A stretch of 64,000 nt of DNA from an uncultured Clostridia bacterium (GCA_946220865.1 CAMJYM010000005.1:44315-108314); one strand, 5' to 3'. Shown: positions 6,836 to 16,603, counted from the first letter of the stretch. Made by a program: numbers and translations. The notes: generated from the sequence alone by a model not told the origin.

Positions 6836-8849
6836 AAGCTTAAAGACTTCAGGCTTGCTTAGCTGGAGGCTCATCCGCGAAAACACGGTGTGGATGGTGC
6901 TGCTCAGCAGTATTTTCCTGCTCTCACAGCCCTTCCTTTACTATCTTTCCGGTTTCGCCGCCAACCCCTTTCAGAATCAGGAAGAATTCAGCTTTGATCA
7001 GATTGGCTTTCTTTTTACACTGCAAAACATTTTCAGTGCGATCCTGCTCCTGATCGCTCTCAGTTTTTTGCTCTATCGCCTGAGCAGCTTCTTCTATCAG
7101 AAAAAGCAAAGCGATCTCTTTTACAGCCTGCCTGTCTCCCGCGGCCTGCAATTTAGCAGTATTTCCCTGGCCGCCGTCGTCATCATTTCGCTGCCCTTCC
7201 TGCTCAACAGGCTGGGAATGCTGATGGCTTTCTCTACGGGTGGAGCGCGTTCGGCTGAGCTTCTGGCGCTCTGGTCACAAAGCTGGATGGCCCTCTTCCT
7301 GGATGCGCTGGCCTATTTTTTCCTGGGCTTTGCCCTGCTCGCTCTGGTCGGTCGTCTGGGCGACGGTCTGGCCTTTATCCTTCTCCTTGAAGGCGGCCTC
7401 CCGCTCACCTTTTTCCTAATACTGGCGTATGTGCGACAATCCCTGCCGGTACTGGCCTGCCGCGGCAGGCTTAGTCAGTCTTTTCTGCTCGCCTGTCTGA
7501 GTCTCTCGCCGCTTCCGGGAAGCTTTATACCGAGAGACAATAAGGCGGCTCTGGCGCTGCGTCTGATTGCCCTCTGTATCTTTATCCTGCTGGCCTTCCT
7601 GGCTTTCCTGCGCCGTCCGGTCGAAAGGGCGGAACAAAAACTCAGCGAACATCCAGCTTTTGGCATGATCGAGGCCTTCTGCCTCCTGCTCTTTGGCCTC
7701 TTGGGAGGTCAGTTCTTTGAATTGATTTTTAACCGCCAGACGGTCTTTCTCTACCTGCTTGGTTTTCTCGCTTTTATCTTGCCTGCGCGTTACTTCTTCG
7801 CCTTCTTTTCCGGAGAAGGCGGGAATCCCAAAGTCGTGTGGCAGAGGGGGCGCCGTGGACTGGCCCTGGTTCTTGGCCTTTTTATCTGCTTTGCCTTTAT
7901 CTGCGATCTGCTGCCGCGCCGCTCGCTCATCCCCGAGGATTTCGGTACGCCGAAAAAGCTCGTGCTGATGGCAAGCGGTCGTGCTGCCATTCCTGGCATA
8001 CCTGCCGTTTTTCTTGGCAGGATGGAGCCTTTCTCGGGTCCCGGCATCAGCTTGACGGCTGAGCAGGATAAAGAAGTCATCGATCTCTTATGGAAATGGC
8101 AGAAAAATCTCATGATGAACTGTGAAGATTCGGGCCGCAGCGGTCTTTTCCACAGAACGCAGCTGAACTTCACCGGCCCTCTTTTTGCCAAAGGCGTCGA
8201 TGCGCTCGTGAGTGATGACAGTGGCCGGAGCCTCAGGCTGCTCCTCCTTCCCAATGAACTCTCTTCGCTGGAACTGTCCTTACGTTCGAGTCAGGACTAT
8301 CTGCCCTTATTTGAGCCGGATCTGGCCCTGAAGAATGAAGAGGTCGGCGCACTTATCCTGAAAATGCCTCTGGCATCGATCGAGCAGCGTGCCCTTGCCG
8401 CCGATCTCAGAGCTGTTCTGGAGGGGCAGAAAGACGTTACCCTGCATGTGGACGAAGCAGCCAAATGGCTTGAGCTGAAGTTTGTGGGCGAGCGTAAGGA
8501 TCGGCTTCTGGAAGCCTATCGTGGAGATTTAAGAGAGCAAACTTTCTTTAACAAAGAGGGACGGGAGAATTTTGATAGCGCTCGTCTGGAGACTCTCTTC
8601 AAAACTTACGGACATGAGGGGCTGTTAGGCGGAAAGCTTTTCCTCGAAGAGCTGAATCCTCAGACCAGAGACTTTGACCGCTTCTGGCCAGAGACCTCTC
8701 ATGAGGAGATTCTGGCGCGGCTCTATGCCCCGGACGAGAGTGGTAAAGTGCTGTCGCCCTATGGCACCCCGCGTGTCTTTGAACAGCTCAAAAGCTGGCT
8801 GCTCCCGCAGATTTCCCAAAAAGAGGCTGACGGACGGAAAGGAAATTAA
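6813..8849 (+). CDS. ABC transporter permease with large extracytoplasmic domain
   Basis: This 678-residue membrane protein has about ten hydrophobic segments in its first 370 residues (first near residues 29-46). A soluble C-terminal half of about 300 residues, without further membrane spans, probably lies outside the membrane. The layout fits the large permeases found with YtrA/YtrB-type ATPases in Clostridia; no substrate can be deduced. GGAGG lies nine bases before the ATG, inside the end of the ATPase gene. It is followed immediately by a similar permease, so the exporter is probably a heterodimer. Confidence 0.82.
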   Translation: MRSGTLSKSLKTSGLLSWRLIRENTVWMVLLSSIFLLSQPFLYYLSGFAANPFQNQEEFSFDQIGFLFTLQNIFSAILLLIALSFLLYRLSSFFYQKKQSDLFYSLPVSRGLQFSSISLAAVVIISLPFLLNRLGMLMAFSTGGARSAELLALWSQSWMALFLDALAYFFLGFALLALVGRLGDGLAFILLLEGGLPLTFFLILAYVRQSLPVLACRGRLSQSFLLACLSLSPLPGSFIPRDNKAALALRLIALCIFILLAFLAFLRRPVERAEQKLSEHPAFGMIEAFCLLLFGLLGGQFFELIFNRQTVFLYLLGFLAFILPARYFFAFFSGEGGNPKVVWQRGRRGLALVLGLFICFAFICDLLPRRSLIPEDFGTPKKLVLMASGRAAIPGIPAVFLGRMEPFSGPGISLTAEQDKEVIDLLWKWQKNLMMNCEDSGRSGLFHRTQLNFTGPLFAKGVDALVSDDSGRSLRLLLLPNELSSLELSLRSSQDYLPLFEPDLALKNEEVGALILKMPLASIEQRALAADLRAVLEGQKDVTLHVDEAAKWLELKFVGERKDRLLEAYRGDLREQTFFNKEGRENFDSARLETLFKTYGHEGLLGGKLFLEELNPQTRDFDRFWPETSHEEILARLYAPDESGKVLSPYGTPRVFEQLKSWLLPQISQKEADGRKGN

Positions 8850-8850
8850 G

Positions 8851-10836
8851 ATGAAAGCTCTTTTTCATTGGAATATCAAACGGCAGGTCTGGCTGCTTCT
8901 GGCCTCCCTGATCGCCCAGGTTCTATTTTATAATTTGCCTCTTCTGGCTTCCCATGGCCTTCATTCGCCGACAGGAAGGACGGCAGCGGCGAGCCTTTGG
9001 GCGTATTTTCTGGGGATGTTTGCCCTGCACGCCCTGCTTGTGACCCTTCTCGCGGCGCGCAGCTTTGCCTTTCTGCATCGTCAGGATGATGCCCGTCTGC
9101 TCCTTGGCTTTCCTCTGCAAAGAAGCCAGATCTGGCTCAGTCTGATACTCTCGGATGCCGCTCTGATCCTGGCTTCACGTCTTCTGGGAGGGCTTCTGAA
9201 TCTCCTGCTTCTGCTTCCTGCCGGTGTCCCTTTTGCGGATATCCTGTATCCGGAAATCGACTTGCTGCTCATGAGCCTGGCTTGTCTCGCTTTCTGGAGT
9301 TTCTTTTTTGTGATCTCCGGGCGCAGTTTTAATGCCCTCCTTTATGGGCTATTACTCAACCTTTGCTGGCCGCTGATCCTCTTTTTGCTGCGCTTCCTTG
9401 CCTGGAATATGCTGCCGGGAATGCCGCCTGTGGATATGAACCTGGAGCAGAACATTTCTTTCTTTATGCTTTCACCTCTGCTGGGAGGCTTTGCCCTCTC
9501 CGTTCAGGGCACGGCGGGGCAGTTGGCCTGGCTGCTGTTTACCATTATTTTTACTTTTCTCAGCTGGCTGCTTTTTCTGCGCAGACCGGCCGAGCGGGCG
9601 GACACTCTGGATCTTCAGAGACTCTCATTTCTGCCGCTGCGCCTCCTCGTTTCGCTCACAGGGGGCCTCGGCCTGGGCATTCTCTTTGCCCTGATTCGCG
9701 CGAACAGCTTAAAAAGCGGCTTACTTCTTGGCCTTTACCAAAGTAAGGTAGTGCTCACCACAGGCGGCAGCTACGCCGAAGGGGCGGCGCTGCCTTCAAA
9801 CGGGATCATGCCGGCTCTCTGGATCGGCCTTGCTGCAGGCAGTTTTATGGCCTGCCTGCTGATGGATCTCTTTCTCTCCCGCGGTGAAGGCAAAGTGCGT
9901 CAAAGCCTGCCCACCGCGGCACTGGCTTTTCTGCTTTCCGCTGTAATGGTTTTAACCCTTTCCTGGGGCTTTTTCGACTATACCGGGCAACGTCCCGATC
10001 CGCAGAAAGCCAATGAAATTCTGCTCCGGCAGGGCAAGGAAAAATGTTTCCTGGCGGACAGCCCGGAAAGCCGACGCAAGTTGGTGGAGCTTTTTGAGAA
10101 AAAATTTAAAGATGGGACGCCCGGTCTGAAAATTCCCCGCGATTTTGTCTCCAATGAGCGCTTCCGCATCTCTGGCGGCAGTGAAGCTCAGGACTTTGTA
10201 ACTCAGCTGGAACTGGGCTGGCAGCAGAATGGCCGTCGCCATCATCGTATGCTGCAGCTCAAACGGGAAGATATTGCTTCGCTTGAAGAGCTTTCACCTG
10301 ACCCGATGGCTCGGCTCTTTCTAAATACGCTGAGCGGTTTTGAAAACCATCGTTTTGTCGATAGTGTCGAAATTTCAAATAAGTCAACGCTCACGGAGTC
10401 GCAAAAAGCCATGCTGGCTCGATTTAAAGAAGATCAGACCAAAGCTGAAAGTCAGGGCAGTGCGCATCTGCCCTTTATGACCTCCGGTCAGACACAGGCC
10501 CTCATAGGCGCTTTGCTCGATGACTACAGCCGCCTCAGCGAGGCCGAGAGAATAGCGTTGGATAAAAACAGTCCTCAGAGCCTCTGCCTGAACATCTCGG
10601 TTCTGGAAAATATGGAGCTGGAGAAACATGGGTTCTCGGAGGTCCGCTCTTACGAGCTGAAAGATGTTCGCATGAACTTTCCCTTTGACGAACATTTCAG
10701 CAGTTTTTTCAGCTGGCTCGAAAGCTTGAACCGGGAACATGAAACGATTCCCTGGCTGAATCAGGTGGAAACGCAGCTCCCCGAGGCGGAGCGTCCGACA
10801 GAGAGTGTCCCGACAGTCCAAAAAACGACACACTGA
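8851..10836 (+). CDS. ABC transporter permease, second subunit
   Basis: This 661-residue protein is built like the preceding one: many membrane segments over the first 370 residues (starting WNIKRQVWLLLASLIAQVLF) and a soluble C-terminal domain. The two share local features such as a short LFLRRPAERAD-like element after the fifth or sixth span, which suggests ancient duplication. The ATG follows the upstream stop by one base and has AAAGGAAA upstream. It is the last gene of the operon, which ends at the hairpin at 10983. Confidence 0.82.
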   Translation: MKALFHWNIKRQVWLLLASLIAQVLFYNLPLLASHGLHSPTGRTAAASLWAYFLGMFALHALLVTLLAARSFAFLHRQDDARLLLGFPLQRSQIWLSLILSDAALILASRLLGGLLNLLLLLPAGVPFADILYPEIDLLLMSLACLAFWSFFFVISGRSFNALLYGLLLNLCWPLILFLLRFLAWNMLPGMPPVDMNLEQNISFFMLSPLLGGFALSVQGTAGQLAWLLFTIIFTFLSWLLFLRRPAERADTLDLQRLSFLPLRLLVSLTGGLGLGILFALIRANSLKSGLLLGLYQSKVVLTTGGSYAEGAALPSNGIMPALWIGLAAGSFMACLLMDLFLSRGEGKVRQSLPTAALAFLLSAVMVLTLSWGFFDYTGQRPDPQKANEILLRQGKEKCFLADSPESRRKLVELFEKKFKDGTPGLKIPRDFVSNERFRISGGSEAQDFVTQLELGWQQNGRRHHRMLQLKREDIASLEELSPDPMARLFLNTLSGFENHRFVDSVEISNKSTLTESQKAMLARFKEDQTKAESQGSAHLPFMTSGQTQALIGALLDDYSRLSEAERIALDKNSPQSLCLNISVLENMELEKHGFSEVRSYELKDVRMNFPFDEHFSSFFSWLESLNREHETIPWLNQVETQLPEAERPTESVPTVQKTTH

Positions 10837-10982
10837 GTCAGACAGTGAAAAACTGACCGCGAGGTCTGAAAACAGACTTGCTTTGGTTCTCAAAATTTCG
10901 CCGGAAAGTCAATCGATAAATATTCCTGTATCGCCCGCGCATCTTATCCAAACGCATCATCCCGCGTGGGCGAGTTGTTAAA

Positions 10983-11030
10983 AGAGCCGCTTCGGAAGTC
11001 CTGAAGGATACACCGAAGCGGCTCTGTTTT
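10983..11030. terminator. Bidirectional terminator between the exporter operon and nupQ
   Basis: AGAGCCGCTTCGG (10983-10995) pairs perfectly with CCGAAGCGGCTCT (11013-11025). GTTTT follows on the plus strand and a TTTTAAC tract follows on the minus strand, so it can end both convergent operons. Confidence 0.92.
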
Positions 11031-11069
11031 AATGAGGGGACACTGCATACCTGCTAATGGGGCAGAGGT

Positions 11070-12017
11070 CTAGTGAGTGGAGCTGTAGGGCACGCCGACG
11101 GCCTTAGGAGCGGCGCTCTTGCGGCTGAAGGCAACCATGGCGAGGACGGTCAGGGCGTAGGGCAGGGCGTAGAAAAATTCGCCCGGCACGTTTTCAAGCA
11201 GGGGAATATCGCGCGAAAAGATCGAGAAAATCTGCGAAAATCCGAAGAAAATGCTTGAACCGAGAATACCCCAGGGATTCCAGCGTCCGAAGATCAGAGC
11301 GGCCATGGCAATGAAGCCGACGCCGTGAATGGAACCTGCGGAGAACTGTGTAGCCTGGGTGAGCACCATCATGCCACCAGCCAGACCTCCGAGAAAACCG
11401 GAAATGAGCACGCCGGAATAGCGCAGGGCGCGCACGCTGATGCCCAGCGAATCTACCGCCGAAGGGTGTTCGCCGGCAGCACGAAGACGCAGACCGTAGG
11501 GTGTTTTCCAGAGAATGATGTAGGTCAGAATAACGATGAGGAGCGCGACATAAAAGGTGATGTAGATGCGCTTAAAAAAGAGGTTGCCAAGAACGGGGAT
11601 ATCGCTGAGTATGGGGATATCCATTTTGACGAAACCGCGCTGGAAGGCGCGTGTGCGCTGCTGGTGAAAGATGATCTGGCAGAAATAGACGCTGATCCCC
11701 AGGGACAGCATGTTGAGGGCCGTGCCGGAAATGGTCTGGTCGCCCTGCAGATCGATCGAAACATAGGCGTGGAGCGCAGAATAGATGAGGCCGAGTATGG
11801 CGCCGATCAGGATACCCAGCCAGGGGGCCCAGGAGCCAAGCTGGCCTTCGGTCAGAGTGGTGACGGTTGCCGCAACAAAACCGCCGATGGTCATAATACC
11901 CTCGATGGCGATATTGGTGACGCCGGAGCGCTCAGAATAGAGGGCGCCGGTTGCGGCGACGAGGATGGGAGTCGCGTAGATAAAGGCGAGAATAATCATC
12001 GAACTGAGTAAATCCAT
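11070..12017 (-). CDS. nupQ: Nucleoside ABC transporter permease NupQ
   Basis: This 315-residue BPD_transp_2 permease forms the inner-membrane channel together with NupP. It has about nine membrane segments and the family motifs TNIAIEGIM near the N-terminus, YGLRLRAAGEHPSAVDSLGI in the coupling-helix region, and SGFLGGLAGG. It follows nupP by nine bases. The usual order is a binding lipoprotein (NupN/BMP family), NupO, NupP and NupQ; only the last three are present here. Confidence 0.92.
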   Translation of the reverse strand: MDLLSSMIILAFIYATPILVAATGALYSERSGVTNIAIEGIMTIGGFVAATVTTLTEGQLGSWAPWLGILIGAILGLIYSALHAYVSIDLQGDQTISGTALNMLSLGISVYFCQIIFHQQRTRAFQRGFVKMDIPILSDIPVLGNLFFKRIYITFYVALLIVILTYIILWKTPYGLRLRAAGEHPSAVDSLGISVRALRYSGVLISGFLGGLAGGMMVLTQATQFSAGSIHGVGFIAMAALIFGRWNPWGILGSSIFFGFSQIFSIFSRDIPLLENVPGEFFYALPYALTVLAMVAFSRKSAAPKAVGVPYSSTH

Positions 12018-12026
12018 GACGACCTC

Positions 12027-13301
12027 CTAGGCTTGCCGGGACGCTGAAGTCTCAGCGCCCTCCTCTGCGTCTTCGCCCGCTGCGTCCTTTGCAGCAGCGT
12101 CTTCCGTAGCTTGAGCGGCCCTTTCAGACCCTTGACTTAAGTAGTCGTTTGGACTGCTTTCTGCAATAACTGGCTCTTCATCTTCTTTTTCCTTTAATCG
12201 ACGCTTGCCAAAAAAGAGCAGCAGCCGCTCAATGCCGTGCTGCATGGCCACGAAGAGGATAATCAGGCCGGAGACGATCTGGGCGATTTCCAGAGGGACA
12301 CCCATGGCCTGCATGAGGGGCTGACCGCTGCGCAGTCCGCCCAGCAACAGCCCGCCAAGGAGAATGCCGACCCCGCGGGTACCGCCGAGAAGGGCGACGG
12401 AAATGCCGTCAAAACCATAGTTTTCAAAGCCCTGGAGGACACGCCCGTAAGTGAAGGTTCCCTGGGCGACCATCGCGCCGCCGAGTCCCGCAAAAATGCC
12501 GGAAATGACCATGGAAAGAATAATGCGGCTCTCGGCATTCATGCCGGCATAAGCCGCAGCATGGCGGTTAAAACCGACGGCCCGGAGTTCATAGCCAAAG
12601 CTGGTGCGGTTCATGATGAAGTTATAGAGCAGAACACTCAGTATGACGACGATAAAGCCCCAGTGCAGGCGGGAGTTGCCACTCAGCTTACGCAGAAAAT
12701 CGCTGCCCAGAAGGGAGTTCTGCGGCAGGTCAACCGTGCGCTGTGGATTTGATCCCGGAAGGGCTTTGAGAATCCAGTTGCTGATGTACATGGCGACGTA
12801 GTTGAACATGATCGTCGTGACCACCTCGTGTACGCCGAAGCGAGCCTTGAGAAAACCTGGGACAAAGGCCCAGAGACCGCCGCCAATGCCTGCTGCGATA
12901 ATGCAGAGCACGGCAAGCAGGGGCGTTTTCAGGGGCAGGGTCAGGGCGACAAGGTTGGAGCAGAGAATACCTGCGATCAGCTGCCCCTCAGCGCCAATGT
13001 TAAACATGCCGGTGCGGTAGGCGAAGCCGATAGAAAGGCCGCAGAGAATCAGCGGAAGGGAAACCTGAATAAATTCACCGACGTAGCGTGGGCGGAAAAA
13101 CTGGGCTGTGCCGGCCTTGGAAAAATCAAGACCTGTCATGGTTCGCAGCAAGGCGTCGAAGAAGCCTTTAGGCTGAATTCCCGTGGCAATCATGACGACA
13201 GCGGCGACCAGAAACGAGAGGAGAATCGCGATCATGGCGGTGATGAAGAGGCTGCTGTTGCTGCCCGGCCGGAAAAGCCGATTATTGCGATTTTCTTTCA
13301 T
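12027..13301 (-). CDS. nupP: Nucleoside ABC transporter permease NupP
   Basis: This 424-residue permease carries the paired motifs FNIGAEGQLIAG and ELRAVGFNRHAAAYAGMN, typical of the larger membrane subunit of guanosine/nucleoside importers. The C-terminal 55 residues are an acidic, alanine-rich tail (EDAAAKDAAGEDAEEGAET) beyond the normal end of the family, probably disordered in the cytoplasm. Its ATG overlaps the nupO stop codon as ATGA. Confidence 0.92.
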   Translation of the reverse strand: MKENRNNRLFRPGSNSSLFITAMIAILLSFLVAAVVMIATGIQPKGFFDALLRTMTGLDFSKAGTAQFFRPRYVGEFIQVSLPLILCGLSIGFAYRTGMFNIGAEGQLIAGILCSNLVALTLPLKTPLLAVLCIIAAGIGGGLWAFVPGFLKARFGVHEVVTTIMFNYVAMYISNWILKALPGSNPQRTVDLPQNSLLGSDFLRKLSGNSRLHWGFIVVILSVLLYNFIMNRTSFGYELRAVGFNRHAAAYAGMNAESRIILSMVISGIFAGLGGAMVAQGTFTYGRVLQGFENYGFDGISVALLGGTRGVGILLGGLLLGGLRSGQPLMQAMGVPLEIAQIVSGLIILFVAMQHGIERLLLFFGKRRLKEKEDEEPVIAESSPNDYLSQGSERAAQATEDAAAKDAAGEDAEEGAETSASRQA

Positions 13302-14887
13302 CAGGCTTTGTCTCCTTTCTCAGAAAGTGCAGCGACACTTTTGTCTGCCGTGCTTTCCACGCCTTTATGCAGGGAGCCGGACATCATCAGTCCAAGTTCC
13401 CGTTCATCGCTTTCCCCGGCGTTGACAAGGCCGGAGACCTGACCCTCATAGATAACGGCGATGCGGTCGGAGAGGTTCATCACTTCATCAAGCTCAAAGC
13501 TCACGAGAAGAATGGCCTTACCTTCGTCGCGCAATTCCACCAGGCGGCGGTGAATGTATTCGATGGCCCCGACGTCGAGGCCGCGCGTGGGCTGCGCGGC
13601 CACCATGAGCACCGGGTTAGTGGAAAATTCCCTGGCGATGATGGCCTTCTGCTGATTGCCGCCTGAGAGCATACGTGCCAGGCTGAGTGGGCCTTCACCG
13701 GAGCGCACGTCAAAGGTTTTGGAAAGTTCTTCGGCCTGGTGGCGAATAAGGGGACGATTCAAAACGCCCCGGTTGGAAAGAGGGGCTTTGAAATAAGATT
13801 TAAGCGCCATGTTTTCGGCCAGCGTAAAGTCCATGATCAGGCCGAATTTCTGACGGTCAGCAGGAATATGGCCGAGGCCAATTTCGTTGCGCTCGCGAAC
13901 TCTGGCTTCGCTGATATCGTGGCCGTCAAGCACAATGCGACCGCTTTCGATGGGCATCAGTCCGGCGATGGCCTGCACAAGTTCTTCCTGGCCGTTGCCG
14001 TCGACCCCGGCGACGCCGACAATCTCGCCAGCGTGCACGGTGAGAGTAAAGCCGTCGACAGCCTTAAGTTTGCGGGTGTCACGCACCACCAGATCCTGAA
14101 TTTCCAGAACCGGGCGTCCGGGTTTTGCGGGGCTTTTGTCGACCTTAAAATTGACGTGACGGCCAACCATAAGTCGGGCAAGTTCGTCTTCATTGGTATC
14201 CCGGACGTTCAAGGTGCCGGTCATTTTGCCACGGCGCAGGACAGTGACCCGGTCAGCTACCTGCATGATTTCCTTGAGCTTATGGGTGATGAGAATGATG
14301 GATTTGCCCTCAGCCGTAAAGTTCCGCAGGATGACCATGAGCTCGTCGATTTCCTGCGGCGTGAGGACGGCGGTGGGTTCGTCCAGAATGATAATGTCAG
14401 CATTGCGGTAGAGCACCTTGAGAATTTCCACGCGCTGCTGCATACCCACGCTGCAGTCTTCAATGCGGGCATCCGGGTTAATATTCAGACCATATTGTTC
14501 GGAGAGTTTTCTGACCTTTTCGCGGGCCGCGGCTTCATCGACAAAGATCGCGTTTTTTACGCTTTCGTTGCCGAGCATGATGTTTTCGGTCACGGTAAAA
14601 TTGTCGATCAGTTGGAAATGCTGGTGTACCATACCGATGCCCAGGTCGTAGGCTTTATTCGGGCTGCTGATTTTTTCTTCTTTTCCCCGGATGAAAATCT
14701 GACCTTCATCAGCGTGATAAAACCCGAAAAGGATGGACATGAGCGTACTTTTGCCCGCGCCATTCTCACCAAGGAGCGCCAGAATCTCCCCTTTTTTCAA
14801 GCTGAGATTGACCTTATCGTTGGCCAGAATGCCGGGAAAGCGCTTGCTGATGCCGCGCATCTCCACCACGTATTCATCTGTCTTCAT
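13301..14887 (-). CDS. nupO: Nucleoside ABC transporter ATP-binding protein NupO
   Basis: This 528-residue protein carries two fused ABC domains. The first has an intact Walker A (GENGAGKS) and an Asp/Glu Walker B (IIILDEPTAVLT). The second has a degenerate P-loop (GVDGNGQEEL) but a good signature (LSGGNQQKA), as in sugar and nucleoside importers. The start at 14887 is preceded by AAGGAG at suitable spacing; the frame extends 30 codons further upstream without such a site. It is the first gene of nupOPQ. The substrate call, purine and other nucleosides, comes from family similarity. Confidence 0.92.
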   Translation of the reverse strand: MKTDEYVVEMRGISKRFPGILANDKVNLSLKKGEILALLGENGAGKSTLMSILFGFYHADEGQIFIRGKEEKISSPNKAYDLGIGMVHQHFQLIDNFTVTENIMLGNESVKNAIFVDEAAAREKVRKLSEQYGLNINPDARIEDCSVGMQQRVEILKVLYRNADIIILDEPTAVLTPQEIDELMVILRNFTAEGKSIILITHKLKEIMQVADRVTVLRRGKMTGTLNVRDTNEDELARLMVGRHVNFKVDKSPAKPGRPVLEIQDLVVRDTRKLKAVDGFTLTVHAGEIVGVAGVDGNGQEELVQAIAGLMPIESGRIVLDGHDISEARVRERNEIGLGHIPADRQKFGLIMDFTLAENMALKSYFKAPLSNRGVLNRPLIRHQAEELSKTFDVRSGEGPLSLARMLSGGNQQKAIIAREFSTNPVLMVAAQPTRGLDVGAIEYIHRRLVELRDEGKAILLVSFELDEVMNLSDRIAVIYEGQVSGLVNAGESDERELGLMMSGSLHKGVESTADKSVAALSEKGDKA

Positions 14888-14932
14888 TGCCGTCTCCTTG
14901 AAATATGTCTGAAAGTTAAGCATATTTTGTAT

Positions 14933-14963
14933 ATTGTAGCAGAAAGAGGCTAGTTTGTTACAA
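14933..14963 (-). promoter_or_regulatory. Probable promoter of nupOPQ
   Basis: On the minus strand an extended -10, TGCTACAAT, lies 19 bases after TTGTAA. The spacer is long, but the TGn extension compensates. Transcription would start about 40 bases before the nupO ATG. In the rest of the 14888-15139 gap, a weak plus-strand candidate (TTTACA at 14992, TAGTAT at 15018) may serve the radical SAM gene. Confidence 0.45.
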
Positions 14964-15113
14964 AGGGACTTGGTCAAAATCAGTAAAAGGCTTTACAATA
15001 GGAACAGGCATTACATGTAGTATAAAGAGAATCGTTAAGTTAGAAGAGAACTCTGATAGAGAAACATTATTAAGAGAAACGTTCGGCCAGTGACTGGAAA
15101 ATAAGAAAGGAGA

Positions 15114-15129
15114 GGAAAGATTTCTTTCC
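15114..15129 (+). promoter_or_regulatory. Hairpin between the Shine-Dalgarno sequence and the start codon of the radical SAM gene
   Basis: GGAAAG (15114-15119) and CTTTCC (15124-15129) form a six-pair stem with a four-base loop. An excellent AAGGAGAGG sequence lies just upstream but is about 25 bases from the ATG at 15140, and in-frame TGA codons immediately before that ATG exclude an earlier start. Folding this hairpin would shorten the distance and could set translation efficiency. Confidence 0.5.
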
Positions 15130-15139
15130 GTGATGAGAT

Positions 15140-16603
15140 ATGGGACAACTTGCTTATCGTACTGAGGCAGCTATTGCCGATTTTTGTTTGCGTAAAGTGA
15201 TGAAGGTGATGAAGGAAGATGATCCTTCCAAAAAGCTCCTGAAGATCATTAACTTTTCCGAAAAACTCAGCCGTGGTTCGTATACCGGGGCTGGTTTTGC
15301 CAATGCGCGCAAAGCGGTCTCCGACCCCAACAGCCGTTGGATGCGCTGGATGCGTCGTGCTTTCGACGAAATAGACGAAAATATTTTACACACCCATTTT
15401 ATGAATATTGCCTACCGCACAGGCATCTGGGGCATTCGCCAGAAAATCCGCCTGATGAACGAACACGGCTGCAATATTCCGTCTCTGATCCTCTTTGACC
15501 CGACCACGGCCTGCAATATGCACTGCAAAGGCTGTTGGGCGGCCGAATACGGCAATCGCTACAACCTTGATTTTGAGACAATGTGCAGCATTGTCGAACA
15601 GGGTCGCGAGCTGGGAACTTTTATTTTCTTAATGACCGGTGGTGAGCCGACCGTTCGTGCCAAAGACATCATCCGTCTTGCCGAAAAATATCCGGACTGC
15701 TGCTTCCATCTTTACACCAACGGCACGCTGATCGATGATGCCATGTGCGAGGAATTCCGCCGTCTCGGCAATATCAGTGTGGCTATTTCTATCGAAGGCT
15801 TTGAAAGCGAAACAGATTCCCGCCGCGGCGAAGGCAGCTTCAGCAAAGCGCTGGAGACGATGGACCGTATGAAACGGCACAAGCTGCTTTTTGCCTGCTC
15901 CATCTGCTATACCTCGGCTAACTACAAAAGTGTGACTTCGGATGACTTCCTGCAGCTCCTCATCGATCACGGCTGCCGCCTGATCTGGTATTTCCACTAC
16001 ATGCCGGTTGGCGCAGGGGCGGTCACTTCGCTCCTGCTCAATAAAGAACAGCGAGCTGAGATGATCGAGCGCATTCGTTTCCTGCGCAGTGATGAGTCCG
16101 AAATGGAAATTTTCCCGGCGGACTTCCAGAATGACGGCCAGTTTGTCGGTGGCTGTATCGCCGGTGGCCGCAGCTATTTCCACATTAACGCCAATGGGGA
16201 TATGGAGCCCTGTGTGTTCATTCACTATTCTGACAGCAATATTCACGAGAAAACTATACTCGAAGCGCTGAAATCGCCGCTCTTTATGGCCTATCACGAC
16301 GGTCAGCCCTTTAATAAGAACCATCTGCGCCCCTGCCCCATGCTGGAAAATCCGGAGTTCCTGCGCAAGATTGTGCGTGAAACAGGCTCCAAGTCGACCG
16401 ATTACAGCTGCCCCGAGGATGTTGATACAGTCTGTTCCCGCTGCGATGCCTACGCAAGTCAGTGGAAGGACGAGGCCAATGAGATGTGGCAGGAGTTCGG
16501 CCCTGAGCATCCTCTCGGGACGGAGGAACACCTCAAAACCGTGGCCGCAAAACAGGCGGCAATGCAGACTGAATACGCTGAGGTCCACAGAAAAGAGGCT
16601 TAA
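15140..16603 (+). CDS. Radical SAM protein with SPASM-like C-terminal cysteine cluster
   Basis: This 487-residue protein has the radical SAM cluster C125-x3-C129-x2-C132 (CNMHCKGC), then MTGGEPT and the usual barrel. A C-terminal cysteine-rich region (GGCIAGG, MEPCVF, PCPMLENP, CSRCDAY) looks like an auxiliary cluster domain of the SPASM/twitch type. A 110-residue helical N-terminal domain precedes the barrel. No precursor peptide, transporter or obvious substrate gene is adjacent, so the reaction is unknown. Similar stand-alone proteins are common in Clostridia. The hairpin just before the start codon is unusual. Confidence 0.85.
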   Translation: MGQLAYRTEAAIADFCLRKVMKVMKEDDPSKKLLKIINFSEKLSRGSYTGAGFANARKAVSDPNSRWMRWMRRAFDEIDENILHTHFMNIAYRTGIWGIRQKIRLMNEHGCNIPSLILFDPTTACNMHCKGCWAAEYGNRYNLDFETMCSIVEQGRELGTFIFLMTGGEPTVRAKDIIRLAEKYPDCCFHLYTNGTLIDDAMCEEFRRLGNISVAISIEGFESETDSRRGEGSFSKALETMDRMKRHKLLFACSICYTSANYKSVTSDDFLQLLIDHGCRLIWYFHYMPVGAGAVTSLLLNKEQRAEMIERIRFLRSDESEMEIFPADFQNDGQFVGGCIAGGRSYFHINANGDMEPCVFIHYSDSNIHEKTILEALKSPLFMAYHDGQPFNKNHLRPCPMLENPEFLRKIVRETGSKSTDYSCPEDVDTVCSRCDAYASQWKDEANEMWQEFGPEHPLGTEEHLKTVAAKQAAMQTEYAEVHRKEA

